Origin: Carbonactinospora thermoautotrophica
GTDB taxonomy: Bacteria; Actinomycetota; Actinomycetes; Streptomycetales; Carbonactinosporaceae
Length of the DNA: 64,000 nt
NCBI RefSeq assembly: GCF_001543895.1
Contig: NZ_JYIJ01000019.1
Location: 434,001-498,000, forward strand
Reading direction: 5' to 3'
Position numbers and translations under genes: made by a program. The notes below the pieces were generated by a model that made no database searches, was not told where the DNA came from, and saw nothing but the letters and a program-made list of their open reading frames with translations. How positions within the stretch are numbered: position 1 is the first letter of the stretch; the number at the start of each line of letters is the position of its first letter. Shown piece by piece: positions 36,248 to 45,126 of this stretch.

Positions 36248-37771
36248 GTGACGCCAGTGATCCGCGCACGGCAGGTGTCGAAGGTCTTCGGCAGCACCAT
36301 GGCTCTCGACTCGGTGAGTCTCGACCTCCTGCCGGGTGAGGTGCACGTCCTGTTGGGCGAGAACGGCGCCGGCAAGTCCACATTGGCGAAGATCCTGGCG
36401 GGCATCGTCTCACCGGACTCCGGCCGGATCGAGATCGGCGAGCGGCTCGCGGCCTTCGCGAATCCCGGCGAGGCCCGCCGGGCAGGGATCGAGCTGGTGC
36501 AGCAGGAGACGACGGTCGTACCCAAGATGAGCGTCGTCGACAACGTCACTCTCGGCTGGGAACGCGCGTATACGCGGTTGGGTCTGGTGCGACGCAGGCG
36601 CATGCGCGAGGATGCCGTACGGCTGCTGCGAGAGCTCGCTCCTGATATCCCGCCGGACGCGATCGTCGACGGCATCAGTGGTTCGCAGAAGCACCGGGTG
36701 GCCATCGCCCGCGCCTTGTTCTCGTCACCTAGGGTCCTCATCCTGGACGAGCCGACCGCAGCGCTCGACGAGTTGGAGCGGGAATCGTTCTTCTCTGTGG
36801 TCCGTCGTGTGACGTCCCGCGGCGTGGCGGTGCTATACGTGACGCACCACCTGGCCGAGGTGCCGGCCATCGGTAGCCGAGTCACCATCATGCGGGACGG
36901 CGCCATCGTCGCGCGCTGCGCACCCGACACGCCGGAACCGCAACTGGTCGCACACATCGCGGGCCGCCAGATCTCCATGCAGCACCACGAGGCGTCAGCT
37001 CCTACACCCGCCGCGGCTGCGCCGGTGCTGGAGACCGTTGACGTCTGCGCCGGCGAAGCTGTGGACCGGGTGAGCATGCACGTCCGGCCCGGGGAGGTGC
37101 TCGGCGTTTACGGCGTGGGCCAGTGCGGCGCGGACGAGCTGGCCGAGGTGCTGAGTGGACACCGCAGGGCCGATCGGGGACGGGTCTTCGTGGCGGGGCG
37201 GACGCTTGGCCGGGCATCGGTCAGCCGCGCTCTGGCGAGAGGCGTCGCCTACGTGCCGGGCGAGCGGGGACGCAACGGCGTGGTGGGAACGCTGCCGGTG
37301 CGCGACAACATCACGCTGTCCGTCCTGCCCCGCCTCTCGCCCGCCGGCGTTATCCGGCGCCGGGCGGAGGCACGGACGGCGGCCCGGTGGACCGCGCAGC
37401 TCCGCATCAAGACGCCGGACCTGGAGGCGCAGATGAGCGCCCTCAGCGGCGGCAATCAGCAGAAGGTCCTGCTCGCGCGGGCGCTCGCCTGCGAGACGCC
37501 GGTCCTGCTGCTGAAAGAGCCGACCGCCGGCATCGATGTGCAGTCCAGGCAGGAGATCTACACCGCGCTGAAGCAGACAGCCAAATCAGGGACGGCGATC
37601 GTCGTGATCACGTCCGACCTGCTCGAGCTGCTGACGGTCGCCGACCGCGCACTCGTGCTCTACCGCGGGCGGGTGGCGGGGGAGTTCGCCGGCCCGGCGT
37701 TGACCGAGGAGGCCGTCCTGGGAGCCGCCCTCGGCGGCTCGGCCGCGGTGCCCCACGACAGTGGTCAGTAG
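36248..37771 (+). CDS. Sugar-type ABC importer ATPase (RbsA-like, two domains)
   Basis: A 507-residue double ATP-binding-cassette protein. The first domain has Walker A LLGENGAGKSTLAKILAG and Walker B VLILDEPTAALDELE, but its signature is degenerate (ISGSQKHRVAIARAL in place of LSGGxQQ). The second has the complete signature ALSGGNQQKVLLARAL but a degenerate Walker A (VYGVGQCGADE), the normal asymmetry of the RbsA family; its Walker B region reads PVLLLKEPTAGID, with Lys where Asp is usual. GTG at 36248 is 22 bases after the receptor gene, preceded by AGGAGACGGGAGA. Confidence 0.92.
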   Translation: MTPVIRARQVSKVFGSTMALDSVSLDLLPGEVHVLLGENGAGKSTLAKILAGIVSPDSGRIEIGERLAAFANPGEARRAGIELVQQETTVVPKMSVVDNVTLGWERAYTRLGLVRRRRMREDAVRLLRELAPDIPPDAIVDGISGSQKHRVAIARALFSSPRVLILDEPTAALDELERESFFSVVRRVTSRGVAVLYVTHHLAEVPAIGSRVTIMRDGAIVARCAPDTPEPQLVAHIAGRQISMQHHEASAPTPAAAAPVLETVDVCAGEAVDRVSMHVRPGEVLGVYGVGQCGADELAEVLSGHRRADRGRVFVAGRTLGRASVSRALARGVAYVPGERGRNGVVGTLPVRDNITLSVLPRLSPAGVIRRRAEARTAARWTAQLRIKTPDLEAQMSALSGGNQQKVLLARALACETPVLLLKEPTAGIDVQSRQEIYTALKQTAKSGTAIVVITSDLLELLTVADRALVLYRGRVAGEFAGPALTEEAVLGAALGGSAAVPHDSGQ

Positions 37772-37786
37772 GGAGCAGCAACAGTA

Positions 37787-38797
37787 GTGCAGATAGAACA
37801 GCAGATCGAACAGCAGATCGAACAGCCAGGCGTGCGCCTTCGGCCGCCGCGGCCGGTGGACGTCGCCCGTATTCGCGGGCTGTTCCTCAGCTCCGACCTC
37901 GCCTTGCCGGCACTGATCGTTGCGCTCTTCCTCGGCACCGCCCTGCTCGAGCCGACGGTGCTGAACCTCTCGAACCTGCAGAACGTCCTTCGGCAGATGT
38001 CGGTCCTGACCGTCCTCGCCTGCGCCGTCACGCTGACGATCGTCTCCGGCGGCCTCGACCTGTCGGTCGGCGCGGGAGCGGCCGCGGCCGGCGTGGTCGC
38101 GGCCACGGTGATGAACGGGCACGGCGTCCTGGCCGGTTGCGTCGCAGGCCTCGGGGCCGGCGCATTCATCGGCCTGCTCAACGGCCTGGTGATCTCGCGC
38201 TTCGACGTCTCACCCTTCATCGTCACGCTCGGGACGATGTCCGTCGCCAGCGGCTTCTCGCTCGTCGTCACCGACGGGCTGCCGATCTACGGCTTGCCCA
38301 CGTCGTTTACGGACCCGCTCGGTTACGAGAAGTTCGCCGGCGTCCCCATCTCGTTCCTCATCGCGTTCGTGACGCTGGTGATGCTCGGCGCCGTGCTCGC
38401 GCGCACCCGTTTCGGCAGGTACCTCTACGCCATAGGCGGCAACCGGGACGCCGCCACGTACGCCGGGGTCCCGGTGCGGCGGTACGTCGCCGCCGCGTAC
38501 ATCGGGTCCGGATTGCTTGCCGGCGTTGCCGGGCTGCTGCTGACCGGCCGGGTGGCCGCGGCACAGCCCACTGCGGGGACCGGGCTGGAACTGCAGGCGA
38601 TCGCTGCGGTCATCATCGGCGGCGTCGCGCTTACCGGAGGCAGCGGCCGGGCACGGCACGCGTTCTACGGCGTCGCTCTGCTCACGCTGCTGTCCAACGC
38701 GATGAATCTGCTGAGTGTCTCGTCCAACGCTCAACTGGTCATTCAAGGCCTGACGGTGATCGTCGCGGTGGTCGCCGACCGTGGCCGGCGGAGATAG
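37787..38797 (+). CDS. Sugar-type ABC importer permease (RbsC-like)
   Basis: A 336-residue permease with about eight to ten membrane segments and the RbsC-family motif TIVSGGLDLSVGAGAAAAG, ISRFDVSPFIVTLGTMSVASG and YAIGGNRDAATYAGVPVRR (cytoplasmic loop that contacts the ATPase). The N-terminal tail is an unusual repeat (QIEQ three times) encoded by a 12-bp tandem repeat. The start is GTG 15 bases after the ATPase gene. It ends convergently with the MalT/SARP regulator gene. Confidence 0.92.
   Translation: MQIEQQIEQQIEQPGVRLRPPRPVDVARIRGLFLSSDLALPALIVALFLGTALLEPTVLNLSNLQNVLRQMSVLTVLACAVTLTIVSGGLDLSVGAGAAAAGVVAATVMNGHGVLAGCVAGLGAGAFIGLLNGLVISRFDVSPFIVTLGTMSVASGFSLVVTDGLPIYGLPTSFTDPLGYEKFAGVPISFLIAFVTLVMLGAVLARTRFGRYLYAIGGNRDAATYAGVPVRRYVAAAYIGSGLLAGVAGLLLTGRVAAAQPTAGTGLELQAIAAVIIGGVALTGGSGRARHAFYGVALLTLLSNAMNLLSVSSNAQLVIQGLTVIVAVVADRGRRR
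37790..37825 (+). repeat. 12-bp tandem repeat at the permease N terminus
   Basis: CAGATAGAACAG followed by two exact copies of CAGATCGAACAG. It encodes QIEQ three times directly after the start codon, so slippage changes protein length in steps of four residues without shifting the frame. Confidence 0.9.
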
Positions 38798-38799
38798 CC

Positions 38800-38820
38800 C
38801 GGCGGCAGTCGAGACCGCCG
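38800..38820. terminator. Weak hairpin between convergent genes
   Basis: CGGCGG (38800-38805) and CCGCCG (38815-38820) can pair in the 24-base gap between the permease stop and the end of the convergent regulator gene. The stem is short and there is no T run. Confidence 0.3.
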
Positions 38821-38821
38821 A

Positions 38822-41800
38822 TCACCGACGCAGATCGTGCAGCAACTGCAGCGTGGTCTTGGCGGGCCGCGTGCCGAGCTCTCGAAGTGCCTGCTCGCAC
38901 GCGCGATAGGCGACGATGACCCGGTCCTGGTCGCCGAGTGCGTGTGCGATCCGCATCTCCAGCCGCCATGCCGACTCCCGGAACGGGTCGCCCCTGAGCA
39001 CGTCGGTGACCAGCCGCGCTGCCTGCCGGTAGTGACCCGCCGCGAACGCGAGCTCCGCGGCCTCGTACCGCGCATCCTGCGTCAGCAGTATGAGCTGCTG
39101 CCGCCGTTCCTCGGCCCAAGGAGATCGGATGTCGGGCAGGTAGCTGCCGCGATCGGCGATCTCGAGAGCTTCGAGCAACGCGCGCAGCCGATCCTCGCCC
39201 CGCATGCTCGCTGCCTGCCCGAGCAGGCCCACGAGACGTCCCGATTCCGTCGTGACTCGGACCCGCCCGCTCAGTCGTACCCGCCCTGCCGCCACATCAG
39301 TTTCGATGCTGTCCGGCACGGTCTTCCTGAGCTTGAGGATAGCCTGGCGCAGGTAGGAACCGGCCGACTCGTCGACACGCCCACCGAACAAGGCGTTCAG
39401 CAGCTCCTGCTTTGAGGCCTCCTGCCGCTCGTGGTTGGCGAGGAACGCGAGCAGCTCGTAGCTCTTCTTCAGCCGTGGTTGGACTTCTTCGCCGTTCACG
39501 ATGATCGTGAGCCGCCCGAACTCGACCACATGCACCGAAGCCGCGACGACGTCAGCGAGCTGGACGCCGCGAACCATCAGCGCACGACCGAGGTCATGCC
39601 ACGGCGAATCACCGGTGCGCTCCAGGTCAAGGCGCCGTGACAGCACCGCAGGGAATCTGGACAAGGCGTCGAGCAGGATGTGGTTGGACCCCTGTTGCTC
39701 GGCGGCGGCGAGGGCGAGGTTGGCGGCCTCGTCCGCCGCGTCCTCGTCGCCCGCCCGCCACTCCGCCTCCGCGAGGTACGTCGCGGCCGCGGGCAGCCGC
39801 AACATCCGGTCACCGCGCCGCATGCCCGCCACCGCTTCGCGCAGGCACTGCCTCGCCGCCTGGTCTTCGCCCTCCGTTAGCAGCGCCAGTCCGAGCAGCA
39901 TGTTCATGTGCTCGACCACGAAGGCGAAACGGTGCCCGAGGGGATGGGCCTGCACCTGCTCAAGCACGGCCCGTGCCGCCTTCGCGTCGGAGTTCAACCG
40001 CAACTCCAGCTCGGCCTCTGCGAGCAGGCTCATCATCTCGAACATGGCCGAGCCACTGTTCGCGATACGCTCGCGGCCTTCCCGCAGCAACCGCCAGGCC
40101 GCGTCGGGCTCGCCGAGCGCGCTCATCAGCTCAGGCCCGAGCACCGCCGAGAGCCAGACGTTCTGGCCATCGGCGCCTTCGAACCTCTGGTAGAGCTCGA
40201 AGGCCCGTTCAATGTGCCCGGACGACAGCAGCGCACCGATCCGCCACGGCTCGGCCGCCTTAGCCGCCCATGCCGATGCCGGCGGCTCGGTCAGCAAGGC
40301 GAGCCGGCCGCGGTCGTAATGCGTGCGCATGATCAAAGCATCGAGCGGCCCGCCGCTCAACGATCCGGTCGTCGGATACCGCTCCGCCATGTCATCGTCG
40401 ATCACGGTCATCGAGTACCGCACGGCGTCTGTCTCCGGACCGGGAGCAGCGACATCGAGTACGGAGACAATGTCCTCGAAACGCCCGGCGTGCAGGTAGC
40501 ACCAGGCCATCAGGCTGGCCGCCCGACTCGACGCCCGCGCCACCTCCTCGCGTCGACCGTCTGCCGCGAGCTTGTCGGCCAAAGCCACGCCCCGACCGAA
40601 ATCGTCCCTGGCCACGGCGAGCATCAACTCTGCCGCGACCAGCGCGGTGTCTTCCTGGCTTCGAACCGGTGCGAGCTGCTCGAGCCACCGCTCGGCGATC
40701 TGGAAGTCCGTCCGCTCGATCACGCGCTCGAGCGGGCCCGCGACGATGCTGAGCGCCTCGTCGAGAGCCCCGGCGGCGAGGAACTCCTCCACTGCCTCCT
40801 CGTCATGGTGCTGCTCGATCAGGAGACGCGCGTAGGAGCGGCGAAGCTCGCGGAGTTCGTTCTCGCCGCGGCGTCCGAGTAGCTCCAGCAGGTACTCGCG
40901 GAACCGCGGATGGCACCGCATGGCCTTGCCGCCCGGATCCCAACTGACCGGCAGCCGACGCGCCCGAAGCGCGTGCAGCCGCGCCGCCGCGTCAGCGATG
41001 CCGAGCCGCTGCGCCGATGCCGCGGTGACCTCTTCGAGGACCGCTGTCGAGATCAGGAACTCACGCTCAGCGGGCTGTAGCTGACCGAGAATCTGCACGG
41101 ATAGGTAACCGTGAAGCGGGTCAGCCTCACCGCCGATACCGATGACGTGGTCCGCGGAGCGCCAGGCCTCGAAGAGCACGCCGGTGACCCAGCCGCCGGT
41201 CTTGACGATGGCCTCGACCGGATCGATGTCCGGCCGACCGGCCAGAGCCAGCGCCTCCGCCGCCTCCTGGACTGTGAACGCGAGATCCTCCTCGCCGATC
41301 GCCGCGATCCACGGCGCCGCCGCCGGCCCGGAGACGCTGAGCGGCAGTTCCGACCGGCTCACGATGACCAGGCGGGCCGACGGGGGCAGATACCTGATGA
41401 AAGAGTCGATCACCGCGAGCGCGTCGGGTTCTTGCGCCAGCCGCTCCATGTCGTCGAGCACGAGGAGCACCGGGCTGTCGCCGACCGACTCGGCGAGCAG
41501 GCCCGCAGCTTCGGGGTGAGGCAGATGCGAGGCGAGCGCCGCGCCGGCCACTCCTTCGACCGAGGGGACCTGACTGGCCAGGGCCGCCTCCAGATAGATC
41601 AGCAGCCGGCCGGTCGCGGCATCGGTCGCATCAACACTGAGCCACGCGAGCGGCCGATCGAGCTGCCGCGACGCATGTAGAACGGCCGTCGTCTTGCCGG
41701 CGCCGGCCGATGCGTAGGCACAGATGACTCGGTGCTGCTCGATGAGCTGGGCGAGCAGCGACTCGATACGAGGGCGACGCACTACCGCTCCTGGCAATGG

Positions 41801-41887
41801 TGGCGGCGAGATCTTGCGCCGGATGATGTGGCTGCCGCCACTCAGGCCGGCGCGCTCGACTTTGCCTGGCGCGCGCACCCTGCCCAT
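38822..41887 (-). CDS. MalT-like ATPase regulator with C-terminal winged helix and BTAD
   Basis: A very large regulator (about 1021 residues from ATG 41887; the frame is open to 42043). The N-terminal NTPase has Walker A YASAGAGKTTAVLHASRQ and Walker B PVLLVLDDMERLAQ; a long TPR-like helical middle follows; near residue 800 a winged-helix segment (RLKKSYELLAFLANHERQEA, SAGSYLRQAILKLRKTVPD) precedes a BTAD-type domain ending REL GTRPAKTTLQLLHDL. DNA binding is thus at the C terminus, unlike LuxR-type MalT proteins. It lies convergent to the importer. It may activate the catabolic genes, but no target site is evident. Confidence 0.85.
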   Translation of the reverse strand: MGRVRAPGKVERAGLSGGSHIIRRKISPPPLPGAVVRRPRIESLLAQLIEQHRVICAYASAGAGKTTAVLHASRQLDRPLAWLSVDATDAATGRLLIYLEAALASQVPSVEGVAGAALASHLPHPEAAGLLAESVGDSPVLLVLDDMERLAQEPDALAVIDSFIRYLPPSARLVIVSRSELPLSVSGPAAAPWIAAIGEEDLAFTVQEAAEALALAGRPDIDPVEAIVKTGGWVTGVLFEAWRSADHVIGIGGEADPLHGYLSVQILGQLQPAEREFLISTAVLEEVTAASAQRLGIADAAARLHALRARRLPVSWDPGGKAMRCHPRFREYLLELLGRRGENELRELRRSYARLLIEQHHDEEAVEEFLAAGALDEALSIVAGPLERVIERTDFQIAERWLEQLAPVRSQEDTALVAAELMLAVARDDFGRGVALADKLAADGRREEVARASSRAASLMAWCYLHAGRFEDIVSVLDVAAPGPETDAVRYSMTVIDDDMAERYPTTGSLSGGPLDALIMRTHYDRGRLALLTEPPASAWAAKAAEPWRIGALLSSGHIERAFELYQRFEGADGQNVWLSAVLGPELMSALGEPDAAWRLLREGRERIANSGSAMFEMMSLLAEAELELRLNSDAKAARAVLEQVQAHPLGHRFAFVVEHMNMLLGLALLTEGEDQAARQCLREAVAGMRRGDRMLRLPAAATYLAEAEWRAGDEDAADEAANLALAAAEQQGSNHILLDALSRFPAVLSRRLDLERTGDSPWHDLGRALMVRGVQLADVVAASVHVVEFGRLTIIVNGEEVQPRLKKSYELLAFLANHERQEASKQELLNALFGGRVDESAGSYLRQAILKLRKTVPDSIETDVAAGRVRLSGRVRVTTESGRLVGLLGQAASMRGEDRLRALLEALEIADRGSYLPDIRSPWAEERRQQLILLTQDARYEAAELAFAAGHYRQAARLVTDVLRGDPFRESAWRLEMRIAHALGDQDRVIVAYRACEQALRELGTRPAKTTLQLLHDLRR

Positions 41888-42043
41888 GCCACACCGTTCC
41901 GTCGACTGCTCAGACTCCACGCTGTGCAGCGGGAAAACTACGGTCGAATTCTCACCCACGTCTAGTACTCCGGCGGCACTTCGTTGGTGGGCTTGGGAGT
42001 CCGCCTCCGGCCTGGCCGACCATCTGCCGTGGATCGTGCTCAC

Positions 42044-42481
42044 GGGGACGCGAATCTCTCCCGGGAGGACTCATCAGCGCAAGATCCACCCCTGCCGGGA
42101 CACCGCCAGGGTGCCAGGTACAGGCCCGTGACCTGCGGAAACATCAAAGTGCTGCGGGAGTGCTAAGCGGTGTCACGCATCTTTTCAGAAATATTTGTCA
42201 CTGATCTCCCCAAAACATATGTTTCGTCGGTATTGGTGAACATTCATCCTCCTCGACTCGGCTCCAAGCGCGGGTGTCGTGTCCCGAAAAACCGTCGGGA
42301 GGCACCGAGGGGTCAGTCTTGGACGTTAGGGGGTTGCTGTTTCCCTCGCGTGTCTTTGTGTTTCCGCTGTGTGAGGAGTCTCGCCATCGGGACCGCGAGG
42401 CCTGTGATGGACCGGCCGAGGGGAGCGGAGGCTCCTGGGTTCTCCCCCTCCACTCGCGTTCCCGGAACTGTACTTGGGTGC
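42044..42481. other. Intergenic, no gene
   Basis: About 440 bases with a locally AT-rich stretch near 42170-42250 and no coding signal I trust. It separates the regulator gene from the IS256 debris and may hold the regulator promoter. Confidence 0.5.
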
Positions 42482-43858
42482 TCAGGCCTCAAGCCAGCCG
42501 TACCGCGGTGATCCCGCTGAGCACGATCGCGATGTTCTGCCTCGGGCGCTCGTGGTCACGTCCCGGTTGGTGGTGTGTGAGTCGGCCGAACCGGTGATCC
42601 GTGATTCAGGCTGGGCGGGGATCGCTTCGGGGGCGATCGGCTGGGTGGGCGATTCGCCGGTCATGGCCTTGAGGCGGGCCTTGGCCAGCAGTTCGGTACT
42701 CATGTAGCGGCGGGCTTCGGCCCACTCGTCGGTCTGTTCGGCCAGCACCGCGCCGACCAGGCGGACGGTGGAGGCCCGGTCGGGGAAGATGCCGACCACG
42801 TCGGTGCGGCGGCGGATCTGGTTGTTCAGCCGTTCTTGGGGGTTGGTCGACCAGATCTGCCGCCAGGCCTCGCGCGGGTAGGCGGGGAAGGCCAGCAGGT
42901 CCTCGCGGGCGGCTTGCAGGTGCTCGGCCGCGGCGGGGAACTTTGCCTCCAGCGCGGCCACGGCGTGGGCGAACTGGGCCGCCACCGCGGCGGCGTCGGG
43001 CTGGGCGAAGATCGTGCGTACCAGGGTCGCGACCTCATGAGTTGGGCCGACGTGGGGACCTTGGTCAACAGGTTGCGCAGGTAGTGGGTGCGGCAGCGCT
43101 GCCACGAGGCACCCGGCAGCGCCGCGGCGATGGCGTCGACCAGCCCGCGGTGGTCACCGAAAGATCACCAGCGAGACCCCGGACAGGCCGCGGGCCACCA
43201 GGCCGCGGCCGAAGGCCAGCCAGCCGGCGCCGTCCTCGGCCGGGGTGGCCTCGCACCCGAGCACCTCCCGGTGACCGTCGGCGTTCACCCCGGTGGCGAT
43301 CAGCACAGGGACGCCCACCACGTGCCCGCCCACGGTGGACCTTCTGGGTCAGCGCGTCGAGCCAGCAGAACGTGGAGGGGCCTTGGGTCCAGCGGCCGGG
43401 TGCAGAACGCCTCCACCTGGGCGTCGAGCTCGGCGGGCAGGCGCCAGACCTGCGAGCGCGACAGCGAGGTGACCCCCAACGTCTCGGCCAGCTTCTCCAA
43501 CCGGCGGGTGGACACCCCCAGCAGGGAGCAGGTGGCCACCACCGAGGTGAGCGCCTGCTCGGCCCGCCGGCGTGGTTCGGCCAGCCAGCCGGGGAAGTAG
43601 GAACCCTCGGTACAGCGTGGGGATCGCCGGCTCCACCGTCCCGGTGCGGGTATCCCACTGCCGACGCCGATACCCGTTGCGGGAGTTCACCCGCTCCGGG
43701 CTGGACTGCCCATAGGGGGCGCCGCAGATCGCATCGACCTCGGCGTTCATCAACGCCTCGGCGAAGGTCTTCACCATCGCCCGCACCAGGTCCGGACTCG
43801 CCGTCCGCGGGTACCCGATCAGCTCTTCCACGGCGGGCACACTCGGTTCTGCGGCCAT
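42482..43858 (-). pseudogene. IS256-family transposase, full length but multiply frameshifted
   Basis: Read in pieces on the minus strand, this is a nearly complete Mutator transposase. It starts MAAEPSVPAVEELIGYPRTA (ATG at 43858), continues AEALMNAEVDAICGAPYGQ and NSRNGYRRRQWDTRTGTVE, jumps frame near 43600 to LLGVSTRRLEKLAETLGVTS, and jumps again before DLLAFPAYPREAWRQIWSTN and NPQERLNNQIRRRTDVVGIF. At least three frameshifts are needed, so the copy is inactive. Confidence 0.82.
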
Positions 43859-43959
43859 CGCGGTTCTTCTCCTTCGTGACGAACTGGTGCATCTCGAAGG
43901 ATCACGCGGTGGCCGTCTCACATCCCGACGCCACCCCGGGCAACAACCCGGATGCCGTA

Positions 43960-44239
43960 CACCACCACCCGGGACACAAGCGCGAGCTTGTGCGGATCGC
44001 CGCAACGCCACGATCTGCTCCTCCACCTGTGCAGGTGTGCGGATCGGGGAGCGGTGCGGCCGGCTGGTCCGGTCGGTCACCCCTGCCACACCCTGCTGCC
44101 GGCCGGCCCACCGCTTGGCCGTGGTGTGCGAGACCCCGAACCGCTCGGCCGCGGCTCGCCGCGGCCACCCGTCCTCGACCACGCAGCGGGTCAGGCGAAG
44201 ACGCCCGGGCTCGGTCAGGGGTACGTTACGGTGAGGCAT
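43960..44239 (-). pseudogene. IS481-family transposase, N-terminal fragment
   Basis: From ATG 44239 the minus strand reads MPHRNVPLTEPGRLRLTRCV, then AAAERFGVSHTTAKRWAGR and TDRTSRPHRSPIRTPA, the characteristic helix-turn-helix start of IS481 transposases. The catalytic core is missing; the IS256 copy begins about 100 bases downstream, so it probably interrupted or replaced the rest. Confidence 0.8.
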
Positions 44240-44240
44240 C

Positions 44241-44300
44241 GAGGACATCCTGATCTTGGTGTGGCTGTTGTGGTAGCTCCACACCAAGCAGGAGGTCCTC
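44241..44300. repeat. Long imperfect inverted repeat beside the IS481 fragment
   Basis: The arms 44241-44264 and 44279-44300 pair at 21 of 22 positions with a two-base bulge: CTTGGTGTGG (44255-44264) with CCACACCAAG (44279-44288), and GAGGAC with GTCCTC at the outer ends. The loop is 14 bases. It lies immediately upstream of the IS481 start codon and may be an element end or a transcription-blocking hairpin. Confidence 0.65.
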
Positions 44301-45126
44301 TCAACATCGACCCGCCGCCCCGGCCGTCACTAACGTTCCGGGACAGCACAACTTAGGCCCGCTCGCCGTCATGAGAGTTCCTCGACCCAGCCGGCCGGGT
44401 CGCTGGGTCGCAGCCGAGACGGTCGCTCATCTCACTCTCGAGCGCGCCCTCCAACACCAGCTTTGCCAAGCAGCACAACGACCCGTCTGGGCCTACCAGA
44501 TCCACTCCCGAGAACGGGCTGCTCCATCAACTGGCAGGTCAACCGCTCACCGACCACATCGCCCGGCGCCCCGGCCGCGGACTCCCCGGTGCCGCAGCCG
44601 CCATCGTCCTACTCACTTCGGTGACTCCTCTTCATCAGGAATCACCGAATTTCTTGCAATCCCGAGCAAATTACGTATCTTTTCCGGATGCATCGAGGGG
44701 GCGAGACTTGTTCACTAGGCACGTGCTTCGTGACAAGGGTTGTGGACCGAGGTGGTCTTCCCTAGCGGTCCGTGACGAACGACGAAGCGAGCATGGAACA
44801 CGTGCTACTCGATGGAGGCGGGGTGGTGTGCTAAGCCTAAGACCGGATCCGTGACCTGACGCCCCAGTCTCGGTTCGCTATTCGGTCGGACGGATCGTGC
44901 GCCAGGTCAGCCTATTGACGTGACCAGGTCCGGTATTCCCTGCGATCCAGAGCATTGAACTCCAAAGCTTACCAATCTCCGCTATGCTTTTCTTCTCCTG
45001 CGGGAGTGCGTGGGATCAGCCGGAATGGTGAGTCAGGGTTGGTGAGTTGCCGATCGGGGGCCGTGAGACAGAGTCGACCCGGTAGGGCGCTGTTTGGGCA
45101 TCGCGGTATGGGAAGGGGGAGAGGCA
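44301..45126. other. Debris and promoter region, no gene
   Basis: No gene is supported. At 44644-44663 there is a 20-base string nearly identical to 13881-13900 (18 matches), suggesting a shared IS end. The last 250 bases must contain the promoter of the acyl-CoA operon, but no clear motif was seen. Confidence 0.45.

Noticed and set aside
44371-44718. Plus-strand coding frame in the debris region
   Set aside because: No similarity, no ribosome site, and it runs over IS-like sequence.
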